A model generated the notes under the pieces. That model saw only the letters and a program-made list of their open reading frames with translations. It was not told the DNA's origin and searched no databases. 64,000 bases of DNA from NCBI GenBank assembly GCA_020634245.1, contig JACKCC010000028.1:1-64000 (forward strand), in the 5' to 3' direction. Below, piece after piece: positions 51,544 through 62,109 of this stretch; the stretch's first letter is position 1, and each line of letters starts with the position of its first letter. A program made the position numbers and the translations under genes. This stretch comes from Ardenticatenaceae bacterium. Lineage in GTDB: Bacteria; Chloroflexota; Anaerolineae; Promineifilales; Promineifilaceae.

Positions 51544-53866
51544 TCAGATCACCGACAGCAAATAAGCCTCCAGTACGTCAGCATCAATGATAGTTCCTGT
51601 GCCATTAGCGTCAGCGATATTGGCATTACTAGCTGGATAACGTAACAATAAAAGTTTCGTGGCTTCCACCGTTGTGTCACCGTGTGATTACGGTGATCGT
51701 TTTGCTCGTTTGGCCAGAGCGTAAACGTTTTTGACTGATTTGGCACGACATAATCGTTATTTTCAGTCGCTGTACCGCGCAGTTGCAATTTACCGTCACG
51801 GTTGCAGACTAGCCTCTGATGAAACAACAGTGAAAACGATATTGGTCGATACTGCCGCTATTGCCTTCGTTAGTGGAGGCGTCGGTAATAGTAAGCGATG
51901 GCGTATCGTCATCTAGAATAGTGGCCGTACCCGCTTGACCGTCGCTAATATATCGGCGTCGGTAGCGCCACTCAAGTCGAGGGTGAAAGTTTCATCCACT
52001 TCTTGGTCAGTATCGCCATTGACGGAAACGTTGACAGTTTGGTTGTTTGGCCGGGTTAAAGGTGAGGGTTGAGCTTACGGCTGCCGTATGGTCGCTTCCT
52101 GCCACAGCCGTGCCATTGTTGGTGGGCGCGTTGACCGTTACTGTCTCTGAACTTGCAGGGGACAAAACGATAAAGGCAACGTTGGTTGTGCCGCTGTCCC
52201 CTTCGTGACCGTCGTCGTTAACGGCGAGCTGACCAGATTACTTCGCCTAATTACGGTTGCAACAAGGTAACCGAATAAGGCTCAAAAGTGTAAACAACGG
52301 ATTCATAAGTGCAGCAATATTCGTGGACGGCGCGCATTGGAAGGTTATTTGGCAACCGGCATTATTTACCCCGTTAAAAGTAATGCCCGTTCCTGCGCGC
52401 TGAGCAGGCTGGCGCACCGTATCCACCGTGCCTTAACAACAAAGAGGCCTTTCCGTTAATCTGGATGTTGGCCGTCTGAGCCGTGCCTGTTTTGTTAATG
52501 GCTAATACGGTAGCCGTCAGGGGTCAGACATACCGGCATAAACACTTAAAGTCGTGGAGCGACAGCAAATTGGGCTAACCGGCAGCATCTTATCCACCAA
52601 ACGAGACCACAATGGGAAACGCGCAATACTGCAGAACGCGGTTAAAAAATTATCCTGTGGCACATCAACCCATATTCCGTTTCCCGAACTAGCCCAGCCA
52701 TTGCACCGTCCCGATTAGCCATTGCAAAACCATATTTCATCTGCTGGCCGATAATTGTCGGCCATAAAACATGTTTACGCCACGGGTCATCCACTGGTTA
52801 TAATCATTATCCTGAATGGCTATCAAATTATGCTCGGTCACGGCGAACAGTACCCGACAGCCACCAGCATATTGGTCAAATGCCGCATTAATATCAACCG
52901 CGGCCGGGTACTTGAGCAGTTTGCGGCTGGGCCAGCGCTATGGTAAGTGCCGGGCAGGTGTCAAAAGCGTACTGGTGAACGACGTAAAAATCCATGACGT
53001 TACCAGCGGTGGCAATCCTTCGTTACTGATTGCTCCGTATCTGATAAGAAACACCAGCAGCCCCCACCATGATGGTTGGGGTCGATTGGCACCTCATCTC
53101 GCCGTGCGGGAACGAGATACCCTTCCTTGCGGTTCCACCAGTGCCAATACCATTGACATACTCTGTACCGTCACGTCCAGACATCGTTTTCCCAACCCCA
53201 ATCAACAATCTGTTCCACTGTTACCGCCATAGGTTTCATTGCCGATTTCCCCAGTATTTAACATTGAGTGGTGCCCGGCGTTGCCATGATTCGCGCAGTT
53301 GCCCAATCAACCTCGTCCCCAATCACGGCCGCGCACATCAGCCCCTATGACACGGGTATCGCTCATGGGCAATTTGAAAAGCGACCAGCATGGCGCTTCG
53401 CTTTGGGCAATACCGGCCTGATTGATGAAGCCGCCATCCCTGCCCGCCGACGGCTTTGGTGAAATTGATGAAATCGGTGGGGAATGATCCCGGATCCACC
53501 AACAGACGGCATTGCCATCAAATGCAACTCCTTCTTTCGCAGGCGAGCCAATCGTAGGCATTGCTCCAACTCCCCCCCGGCATACGGATAAGATTGATGC
53601 CCATGACCTGGGTACGAGCACGAAGGTGCTGTTGCTGCTGAAATCGTCCGAGGCCAGCCAGGCCAGCAAGTTGGAACCAAGCAGGAGCGGGTTGACGTCT
53701 GTCCCTGCGCCATAATCGGCTGTAAAGGTGATGGTTCCGGTAACGGCCGTTCCCCCATCCACACCTTGTACCGTTTCGTCAAAAGCCGGGGATGCTTGCA
53801 ACTGATAAGCAAATAAACGAAATGACTATAGAAAAACATCAATGTATAACATGAAATTTTTCGCAT
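51544..53866 (-). pseudogene. large secreted glycosidase-like protein with Calx-beta repeats, copy A, frame-broken
   Basis: GGAG precedes the ATG at 53866, which starts a hydrophobic leader (MRKISCYTLMFFYSHFVYLL). Pieces in different frames then read FTADYGAGTDVNPLLLGSNLLAWLA, VIGADVRGRDWG, DGTEYVNGIGTGG and PTIMVGAAGVSYQ. These phrases belong to secreted alpha-L-arabinofuranosidase-like proteins common in Chloroflexota. Nearer the end, VNVSVNGDTDQEVDETFTLDLSGATDADI is a Calx-beta motif, and the last frame ends IDADVLEAYLLSVI. At least ten frame changes are needed. The sequence between breaks is well preserved. Confidence 0.6.
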
Positions 53867-54060
53867 AATCTCCTTGTTTTCTAAAACTCTAAAACTGAGA
53901 GAAAAATAAGTGGGCTGATAAATCGGGTGAGGGTTTTGTGGCTCAAACATTTTCAAACATTGTTATACCTTGTTGAACGCCACGCATTCTAACACAGCAT
54001 CCCGACAATTTATGAACCCCTTTGCTCATTTTTCGCTCATCTTCAGGAAACTATAACGGT

Positions 54061-55738
54061 TTAGTCTGGGTTGTAGCCAAGGTCAACAAAGGTAGCGAAT
54101 ATGGGGCAATTCAAATGTAACAGGCAGAATGCTGTGTCCCAGAAACGGCCGTTGCCCCGTCAAATCATCCGCAGTTCCTCTATACCATTAAAAATGTGAT
54201 TTCCACTATCAAAAGACAGGGCCCCTGAACCACATCGGCTGAAATGATAAATGTAACAAACCGTCAAAAGCTGAATTTCCGACGATACAGCCGTACCCGT
54301 TTTATTAATCGCCAGCAATGAGGCATCCGCTCATCCTCGTCGCATACACGCTCAAAACAGAATCGACCGAGGTATGGTGATCCGTCACCGGCAGCATCCC
54401 AGCGCCGGCGCGCCCAGAGCGGGAACACATAATGCGGGCGCGGGCAAAAGTATCAGCGTTGGGCAAGCCGTAATCGTTAATTATCGGCCTCGCCATTGAC
54501 CAGATTCCATTGATTGGCTGACGCCGCCCTGCTGCATCATCTGCCCAATAGTGTAATGTCCCCGGCCATGAAGAGCATGTTGCCCGCTTGTTTCATCATC
54601 CGCCGATTGTCCCTGATCACGAACGGCAAACAGGTTGTATTCGGTGAGGCTTGATGGGAACGGTACGGCCGTTCCACCGAATCAAAAGCCGCATTATCAG
54701 CCACAATCTCAGCCACACTTTTGCGGCTGGGGCTGGTATTTCGGCATGGGTTTGCGGCGGATCAGAAATAAACGCCAATGATGAATAATGTAAAATCAAC
54801 GCCGCACCCGCTTCTTCAATGACTTTAAGTCCCCCTCGCTCAAAATCAGCCTGCGGCGTTGCGCCCACAGCACCACCTGCCTGGATGGTCAGGTCTACAG
54901 CCTGCATCGCCGCTCGGAATTCCAGGAACCCGCTATTATTCGTTCGCTGCCTTGACCGATACCGTTGACGTATTCACGGCGTCACACGTCCATACCTTCA
55001 ACCCCAGGACACACGGTCGGTGCCAGACTCGCTGTTCCCGCCGTACGTCTCATTGCCGATTTCCCAATAGCGCACAGACAGCGGATCAGGATTGCCATTG
55101 TCGCTGCACCGCTGCCCAATCGCTCACCGGCCCCAATCGCGGCCGCGAACATCAATGCCAATTCCCCGGTCGTCGTCGCACTGCATTGAAAAAAGCGACC
55201 AATGCCGCCGCTTCCTGGGCCGTCCGTTTGCGATTCTGGTATACATCGCGCCCGTGCCGGTCGCTTTAGTAAAGTTGATGAAATCGGTGGGCCGCAAACC
55301 CCAGAAGAACCACGACCAGCACGCTTCCGTGTCACCGCTGATGTCAGCGCCGGTTTCGCAGGCCAGCCAGTTATAACCGTTGCTCAACTGCCGCCAGGAA
55401 TGCGGATGCGCCAGAGGTCGCCAGAAGGCAATCGTACGGGCAATGATATTTCGATCCTCGGTTTTCTCAGCCAATCCAGGCGGCAAGTTGAAATCCCCAA
55501 AAACGAGCCGGTTGATGGGGACAAGGCTGGGCTAATTGTCGATAACAATGAGGTTAAGCGGCGGTGGTTGACGGCGGCGCAACGGCCCGTTCCCCATCAT
55601 CAGGAACCGGTGGCGTTGCCTTTGCATCTGCAAACAAAGAGAAGCCGTCAGTACAACCCTGACGCCCGTCGATTCACCGGCTGCGTTAACTGATAACACA
55701 AGGCACAAAACAGGAAGAACGGCGTTTAGCAAACTCAT
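54061..55738 (-). pseudogene. large secreted glycosidase-like protein, copy B, frame-broken
   Basis: A leader-like start MSLLNAVLPVLCLVLSVNAAG is found at 55738. Pieces in shifting frames read FGDFNLPPGLAEKTEDRN, NGYNWLACETGADISGDT, WFFWGLRPTDFINFTKATGTGAMYT, GIDVRGRDWGR and MARPIINDYGLPNADTFARAR, ending GYNPD at 54061. The same domain order as copy A shows that the two are tandem paralogues, but copy B lacks the Calx-beta tail. It starts five bases after the stop of the methyltransferase/MTHFR gene, so all are on one transcript. Confidence 0.58.
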
Positions 55739-55742
55739 AGCG

Positions 55743-57597
55743 TTAATCAAGCCTCGCGCACAAAACATCCAGCACATCAGCCACCAAATCAATCCGGCCA
55801 AACGCAGGGAATCAAATACGCCATGCAAAATTGGGCGCAGTTCCTGCAAAAATCTCTGGGCAATGCACTTTCCCTTCCTGCTGCGGTTTGGCCGCCTTTT
55901 TCCATGCGCTGACGCAGTTCAGGGAATGGAAATGCCGGGGATTTCATGGTGCCAGAATTCAGCGTTGCAACCCGTTATACAACGGTTTAATCCCAGCCAC
56001 CAACGGCAGCATCGGCTCTTCAAATTCTGCTTCATACGCCGCCTAAAATCTTGAGGCCGCCTGCGGATCAAAAACCGGTACGCGTCAGGCAAAATCAACG
56101 CCGTTGCGGATTTTTGCGCAGCGACCTCATTTCATTACGCGGATCTTGCTGGCGTGAGATTGAAACGCCGTCCCACGACGAAACTGGTCGGCCAATTCGA
56201 TGGATTGGCCCGATTTGTCCACAGCAGTTAAACTGCTGCTTGATAAGCTGAATCAGGCCGGTAGGTACGATGTCGTAACTGTCCGTAACCACAGATAATC
56301 GCCAATCCGCGTCGGATCGCCCATCGTCACAAACAGTTGCGGATGCCCATGGCGGCCAAACCGCCAACCGTCCCCTGGATGCGCAGTAAATTGCAACCGC
56401 GCGGCCAGGAAATGGGCACGGTCTCAGACCCGCACCACCACCGTGGCGGCAGCGGGCGCTCATCCGCATCAGGCCAGCGGAAGGGCTGTCGGCGATATTG
56501 AGAGAATTGGCTCCGGCTTTACTTTTAATGTTTTGGCTCCTTCCAGCGACCGCTGGGCAGCCCGCACCAGGCGGACTCATTTCCCACGGTGGCGATGAAT
56601 TTTTCGGGCGGCCAGGTGTTAGGCTAACTCGGTAGGTTGCTCGGCAACGGCGAATTTCCTTTTCACCTGTGATACCACTTTCACCGCGGCAAGATCGTAT
56701 TTTTTCCGGCGCGTCCGGAATGATAGCATGGCGCGGATGTAGGCATCGGTCGTACCACAGCGACCGCCAATCGGAAAACTCCCGCTTCGACAAATGCCTG
56801 GGCATCGGCCAAAATAATCAGGCGTCACGCCGGATACGCAGCCCCGCCACGCCCAACGTTTGCTCCGGCCAGCCGGCATTGCGACGCGACCGCCAACAAC
56901 ATATCCGGTGCTGTCTGGTGCATAACGGTCAGCAAACGCAGCACCTGCGCTGGCCCGCCGCTGCAATTGATGCCGATAACGTCAGCATCCAGTTTAGCCA
57001 ACCTACCGCCAAATCATCCTTTAAGCTGGCCCAGCAGGGGTGCGGTCATCGCGGGTAAAGGTAGCCTGGGCCACACGATGGGAATGTCGGCGGGAGATGG
57101 CGCGAGTGGCGGTGACGGCGAATTTTGGTCGCTGGTAAACATCGTTTCCAAAATAATCAGGTGACGCCAATATGATGGCGCTGATTTGCTCTCCAGGCGC
57201 CGCTTCAGCAGCTTCGGTGACCGTGACAGCGCCCTGGCAGGGCCAACCCCGCACACCTAATGGCCCCACCGCCCGTATGGGCCGGCTTGAAAAGAGCTTT
57301 CGTGACGCGGCAGGCTACATCCACGGAAGCGCCTTGTTGATTTCGACGACTTCTGTTTTGCAGACCATATTCGGCCAGTTTGAACCGGTTCGCGCCAAAG
57401 CTGTTGGTTTCGATGACGTCAGCCCCGGCCTCGATGTAGGCGCGATGAATGTCGGCGACGATGGCCGGGCTGTATTGGTTGATAGCGTCAAAGGATTGGT
57501 CGATGGGAACCCCTTTGGTGTGTAACATGGTTCCCATTGCGCCGTCGAGGAGTAACGGCCGTTCACAAACCCGCTGTCGAAACTCAAGTCGATTCAT
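55743..57597 (-). pseudogene. bifunctional homocysteine S-methyltransferase/5,10-methylenetetrahydrofolate reductase, frame-broken
   Basis: The start RLEFRQRVCERPLLLDGAMGTMLHTKGVP and IHRAYIEAGADVIETNSFGANRFKL are typical of the homocysteine methyltransferase domain. Later fragments in other frames give IILETMFTSDQNS, LRLLTVMHQTAPDMLLAVASQ and GCCGTT-like GRCGTTDAYIRAML (zinc-cysteine region). The MTHFR half follows with MGDPTRIGDY, PTGLIQLIKQQFNCG and DPRNEMRSLRK. The whole spans 1855 bp, close to the roughly 610-residue fusion known from YitJ-type enzymes, but not a multiple of three. It follows the LCP gene with a one-base gap. Confidence 0.72.
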
Positions 57598-57598
57598 A

Positions 57599-58684
57599 TC
57601 ATTCCGAATAAAACAACTGCTGGATTAAAACAGCCGCTTTGTTATTGTCCAAAATCAAAACCTGCGCTCCGGCTTCCGTCAAATAACTGCTCACATAATC
57701 ATAATCAAGCACATCATTTTGAATATTTTCCGAAGGAATATCACTGACGGTTTTAGCCAATGACACAATCTGTTCCAAACTCAAATCGGTACGGATTCCC
57801 TGTTCCATCTGCTGGTACAAGACCGGCGCTTTGGCCAGCAGCCCAGTGATCCCCAGGCTCAAAGCTTTGTCTCGCGCCGCCAAAATCACCTGTTGCTGCC
57901 GCTGCGCCCGGCCAAAATCGGTGTCCACGTGCCGCGTTCGCGCATACTTTAGAGCCAGCAACCCATCCATATGCTGTAAACCGGCTGGAATATACAACGG
58001 ATCGTAACCATAATACATGTCGGGGAATGTCGGATCGTTAATGGCAAAAGGAACATTGACGTCAATCCCGCCCAGGCTGTCAATCCCCTGAATCACTGCA
58101 CTAAAATCGACCAGCACATAGTGATTAATGGGCACACCCAGATTGTACTCAATCGTCTGCATCGACAACGCCGCGCCGCCAGCCGGGTTGTTACCTGCCG
58201 CGCCATACACAAAAGCCGTGTTGATGCGGTCACGGCCACGCCCCGGAATGACGACGTACAAATCGCGCGGCACCGACAAAATTGACGCGCGTTTCCCAAC
58301 CGGATCAATGGAGATGATCATCATGGAATCGGTGCGTGAGATAAACGGCTCGCCCGGCCGCCGATCAATTCCCATTAGCAAAATATTCACGCGATCGGAC
58401 CCGGCCCACGGCTCAGTTGTCGGAATTAAGGTCGGCGTCGGGCCAAGTGGGTCCAGTGTAGCCAGGGGAATGGGGCTGTCCTGATCAAGTTGCAAACCGA
58501 CACCGGCAACCTGCGCGGCGGCCTCTTCGATGGGATTTAACGGCCGTCCCCATACCGCCTCAAACGTCAAATAACCAAAAATAACGACGGCCATACCCGA
58601 AAAGACAAACGCCGTCGCCAGGGCAAATACTAACCAGGGTGGTAAAAGTGGCCTAGAATTCTGCAAATCATACTCCTCAATCAT
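57599..58684 (-). CDS. LytR-CpsA-Psr (LCP) family protein
   Basis: This 361-residue protein has one N-terminal membrane helix (about 18-40) and an extracytoplasmic LCP domain: NILLMGIDRRPGE, RTDSMMIISIDP, ILSVPRDLYVVIPGRGRDRINTAF, and a later LLALKYARTRHVDTDFGRAQRQQ, which together bear the arginines and aspartates that hold polyprenyl pyrophosphate. LCP enzymes attach polymers to the cell wall or envelope. It leads a minus-strand operon into the methyltransferase/MTHFR gene. Confidence 0.93.
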   Translation of the reverse strand: MIEEYDLQNSRPLLPPWLVFALATAFVFSGMAVVIFGYLTFEAVWGRPLNPIEEAAAQVAGVGLQLDQDSPIPLATLDPLGPTPTLIPTTEPWAGSDRVNILLMGIDRRPGEPFISRTDSMMIISIDPVGKRASILSVPRDLYVVIPGRGRDRINTAFVYGAAGNNPAGGAALSMQTIEYNLGVPINHYVLVDFSAVIQGIDSLGGIDVNVPFAINDPTFPDMYYGYDPLYIPAGLQHMDGLLALKYARTRHVDTDFGRAQRQQQVILAARDKALSLGITGLLAKAPVLYQQMEQGIRTDLSLEQIVSLAKTVSDIPSENIQNDVLDYDYVSSYLTEAGAQVLILDNNKAAVLIQQLFYSE

Positions 58685-59147
58685 TAGACACTATCGGAAT
58701 AAACGATATGTCAAAAATCCATCCGCAGATTTCACCAATTTTGCAGATTCGTAGCCTAAAAATCCAGGTAATCTGCGAAATCCGTAAAGCAATGGTTTTT
58801 TCCGATGTTATCTCTTGTAGGCCAGGCAAACAACCTGCACCACAACTTAAATCGATACCAACTATCGGATTATACACGGATAAAATCGATTAAAAAGATA
58901 CACAAATCAGCGAACACCCTACAAATCACCAACTATTCACAAAAAAACGGCCGTAAAGGTAGCATTCAGGTGACAGCTACTTTTTACAAAAATAATGGCA
59001 AAACCAAACCCGTTTTTAAGTGACTGTCATCTCCAGGACGAAACAGTTACCCGGAATATAAATAAAAACAAAAAGTGTAAGAATAATCGATAAAAAGGTG
59101 ATACAATTGATACACTCTAATTAAATTGCCACATAAGAGGAATCTGC
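58685..59147. other. 463-bp divergent intergenic region
   Basis: Between the LCP and moaA starts. It contains degenerate ATCCGCAGATTTC / AATCTGCGAAATCCG words (58717-58790), the same family as the leader before smc, and one ACGGCCGT at 58947. Short frames present have no ribosome sites or recognisable content. I see no RNA gene or known riboswitch; in particular, I could not identify a Moco motif. Confidence 0.55.
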
Positions 59148-60128
59148 ATGTCTCTGGATCGATTTGGCCGCAACATTAACTACCTGCGAATCTCGCTGAC
59201 CGATAAGTGCAATCTGCGCTGCGTCTACTGCATGCCCGAAGACATGACCTTTCGTCCTCGTGCCGAGCTGATGCAGGATGATGAAATCGATCGTCTCGTT
59301 CAGCTCTTCGCCGGCCTGGGCTTTCGCAAAATTCGGCTGACCGGCGGTGAGCCAACCGTTCGCCACAATGTAGTCGATATCGTCCGGCGTATCGCCCACA
59401 CGCCCGGCATCGAAACAGTTGCTATGACAACCAATGGCCTGCTGCTGGACAAATTGGCCCGGCCGCTAGCTGACGCTGGACTAAAACGGGTCAACATCAG
59501 CATCGACACGCTGAATCCGGAAAAATTCAATAAAATCACCCGTTGGGGCAAAGTTGAAGACGTTTGGACCGGCATCGAATCGACCCAACAAGCCGGGCTG
59601 GAAGTTAAACTCAACGCGGTTGTGGTCCGAAATTATAACGACAAAGAAGATGTTGTTGACCTGGCCCGATTGACACTTGCCCACCCCTGGCAGGTTCGCT
59701 TTATTGAAATGATGCCTTTTGGTGATGTGGCCGATTTCCAACAAGCCGGTATTGTCAGTCAGGCGGAGTTAATGACAACGATTTCGGCCGAACTTGGTCC
59801 TTTGTCGCCAGTGAATAACGGGGAACTGGATGGTGAAGCTCAATTGTACCGGTTGGATGGCGCACCGGGGACTATTGGGTTCATCAGTTCGGTAACGCAA
59901 CCGTTTTGTGCCAGTTGTACACGAGTAAGGTTGACAGCAGACGGCCGTTTACGCCTATGCCTCCTACGCGAAAAAGAGGTGGATTTACTCACGCCGCTGC
60001 GTGATGGGGCTACCAACGACGACCTGAAGGCAATCATCGAAGATGGCATCTGGTGGAAGCCGTGGGGTCACAAACTGGAAGAACATATCATCCCACTGAA
60101 CCGGGTGATGTCGGAAATAGGGGGATAA
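59148..60128 (+). CDS. moaA: GTP 3',8-cyclase (molybdenum cofactor synthesis)
   Basis: This 326-residue radical SAM enzyme has the CxxxCxxC motif C21-C25-C28 (DKCNLRCVYC), LTGGEPTVR, and the second cluster cysteines in CASCTRVRLTADGRLRLC. It keeps the functional C-terminal Gly-Gly. It converts GTP to 3',8-cyclo-GTP in the first step of molybdopterin synthesis. AGAGGA precedes the ATG. No other moa genes are adjacent. Confidence 0.95.
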   Translation: MSLDRFGRNINYLRISLTDKCNLRCVYCMPEDMTFRPRAELMQDDEIDRLVQLFAGLGFRKIRLTGGEPTVRHNVVDIVRRIAHTPGIETVAMTTNGLLLDKLARPLADAGLKRVNISIDTLNPEKFNKITRWGKVEDVWTGIESTQQAGLEVKLNAVVVRNYNDKEDVVDLARLTLAHPWQVRFIEMMPFGDVADFQQAGIVSQAELMTTISAELGPLSPVNNGELDGEAQLYRLDGAPGTIGFISSVTQPFCASCTRVRLTADGRLRLCLLREKEVDLLTPLRDGATNDDLKAIIEDGIWWKPWGHKLEEHIIPLNRVMSEIGG

Positions 60129-60145
60129 AATGCAATGGGCAAAGT

Positions 60146-61123
60146 TCACCCCTGCTCCCCTGCTCCCCTGCTCCCCTGCTCCTCAAATCCCCATCGCTGA
60201 TCAACCAGGTATAACGGCCGTCCCTTCACCTCATCGTAAATCCGGCCCAAATACTCCCCGATAATCCCCAAACTAATGAGCTGCACACCACCCAAGAATA
60301 GAACCGCCACCAGCGTCGTCCCTTGCCCTTCCAGTGGCGTATGTGGTCCAAATAAACGAATAACCACCACAGCCAAAATAGCCAGTCCACTGATGACGGC
60401 AATAGTAAACCCTAAATAAGTTGCCATTTGCAAAGGCACGTAGGAAAAACTGGTAATAGCATCCAGGGCAAAAGGCAGCATCTGGCGCACACCACCAAAC
60501 TTAGACTCGCCGGCAAAGCGGGCCTGCCGCTCGTACTCAATGCCGATTTGTTTGTACCCCACCCAGGGAACGAGACCGCGCAAAAAGCGGTTGCGCTCCG
60601 GCATATGGCGGATAGCATCCACCACCCGTCGATCCATGAGCCGGAAATCGCCAGTGTCCAGCGGAATATCAATATCGGTGATGCGATAAATCAGGCGGTA
60701 GAACAGCTTGGCCGTAAACAACTTGAACCAGGTTTCTCCCCGGCGGCTTTTGCGCTGACCATACACTACATCGTACCCCTCGCGCCATTTGATGATCATT
60801 TCCGGGAACACTTCCGGCGGGTCTTGCAAGTCAGCGTCAGAAAGAATGACGGCTTGACCTAGCGCATGATCCAATCCGGCCGTAACCGCTATCTGGAAGC
60901 CAAAATTGCGTGAAAAACTGATGCCTTTGACCCGTTCGTCTTGTTCATGCAGTTGGGCGATGACCTCAGCCGAACGATCCCGGCTGCCATCGTTGACCAA
61001 AATAAGTTCCCAGGTCTCACCAATGCTATCCATGACTGCACTGACCCGCCGGTGCAGTTCCGGCAAAACCAGCTCTTCATTGTATACAGGGACGACAATC
61101 GAAATAGTTGGTTTTTTGCTCAA
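60146..61123 (-). CDS. GT2 family glycosyltransferase (GtrB/DPM1-like)
   Basis: This 325-residue protein has the GT-A start ISIVVPVYNEELVLPELHRR, VNDGSRDRS, the DXD-type motif SDADLQDPP, and two C-terminal membrane helices (about 235-260 and 270-295). These are features of polyprenyl-phosphate glucosyl/mannosyl transferases. It could supply the lipid-linked sugar used by the PIG-V-like enzyme at 39.2 kb. The last dozen residues (EEQGSRGAGEQG) are encoded by a CCCCTGCT tandem repeat, 60152-60184. Confidence 0.92.
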   Translation of the reverse strand: MSKKPTISIVVPVYNEELVLPELHRRVSAVMDSIGETWELILVNDGSRDRSAEVIAQLHEQDERVKGISFSRNFGFQIAVTAGLDHALGQAVILSDADLQDPPEVFPEMIIKWREGYDVVYGQRKSRRGETWFKLFTAKLFYRLIYRITDIDIPLDTGDFRLMDRRVVDAIRHMPERNRFLRGLVPWVGYKQIGIEYERQARFAGESKFGGVRQMLPFALDAITSFSYVPLQMATYLGFTIAVISGLAILAVVVIRLFGPHTPLEGQGTTLVAVLFLGGVQLISLGIIGEYLGRIYDEVKGRPLYLVDQRWGFEEQGSRGAGEQG

Positions 61124-61303
61124 TATTCTCTCCAGTTATAGTGCAAATTTAAATATTATGTAACGATACAATCAATCGGGGTTTGCGCTTGTCTAAGTCT
61201 GAGCTTGTCGATAACCGATTCCCTTCGACGGGCTTAGGGAATAGTATTGTACAGTTACAATGTCGCTATGATTTATACACGGAAACGGCCGTTTCTCCCC
61301 CAA

Positions 61304-62068
61304 CTAATCCATCTCAATTTCCGCTATCAGCCCGACATGATCCGACGGATACAACGTATCGTCCGCCTCATCCGGCTTGTCACAAAAAATGCGGGCAGCC
61401 CGGACCGGCCCAACTGCTGGTGACAGAAAAATATAATCCAGGCAGCCAGACCAATCAACCAATGGCTGGAGCAACGCTGTCGGGAAGGTGGCCAACGGTT
61501 CACGGCCGTACAGTTCCGCAAATGCCGAACGATACCCCTGCCGCATCTGCTCAACGGCCAGACCAGTCGGCACTTCATTGAAATCACCGGCAATAATTTG
61601 ATAAGGAACCGATCGGCGCACGTTTAACCAGCCGGTCATTTTCATCACCTGCTCCAACCGGGCCTGTTTGTCGTGGGCAATATGATGCAAATGGACGGCA
61701 ATAAAATCGACCGTTTGCCGTGATGACAGTTCCACATTCACCCGCAAAGCCACACGACCGCCGTAACCTAAAGGCAGAGAATCGTAATAAACAACGGGCA
61801 GTCGGGTCAAAATGCCGATGCCCTCGTAATAGCCCTGTGTCAGGTGATGTTTGCGGCGCTGGATGAGGCGGTACGGCCGTTGTGCCGAACTGGCCAGCCG
61901 GACATTAATCTGATTGCGCAGCCAGCGTCCCTGTCCGATGGGCATGCTGATTTCTTGCAAGCTGATCAGGTCAGGGGCGGCATCCACAAGCTGGGCTACC
62001 AGCAAATGACGCCGCTGCAGCCAACGGTCGGCACGATTACGCAAATTGATAGTAGCTACAGTAAGCAT
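61304..62068 (-). CDS. endonuclease/exonuclease/phosphatase (EEP) family protein
   Basis: This 254-residue protein has the EEP fold motifs: TINLRNRADRW at the start, DLISLQEI with the metal-binding Glu, VDFIAVHLHHI, QIIAGDFNEVP with Asp/Asn, and the final YPSDHVGLIAEIE with the catalytic His. Substrates of the family are nucleic acids or phosphoinositides; small bacterial members without a signal peptide, like this one, are mostly uncharacterised. Confidence 0.9.
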   Translation of the reverse strand: MLTVATINLRNRADRWLQRRHLLVAQLVDAAPDLISLQEISMPIGQGRWLRNQINVRLASSAQRPYRLIQRRKHHLTQGYYEGIGILTRLPVVYYDSLPLGYGGRVALRVNVELSSRQTVDFIAVHLHHIAHDKQARLEQVMKMTGWLNVRRSVPYQIIAGDFNEVPTGLAVEQMRQGYRSAFAELYGREPLATFPTALLQPLVDWSGCLDYIFLSPAVGPVRAARIFCDKPDEADDTLYPSDHVGLIAEIEMD

Positions 62069-62109
62069 GACGGGTAATCAGGTAGTCAAATATTCAAATA
62101 GTTGGGCAG

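Noticed and set aside
58805..59023. A 72-codon frame upstream of moaA
   Set aside because: No ribosome site, no protein-like conservation, and it overlaps a repeat-rich intergenic stretch.
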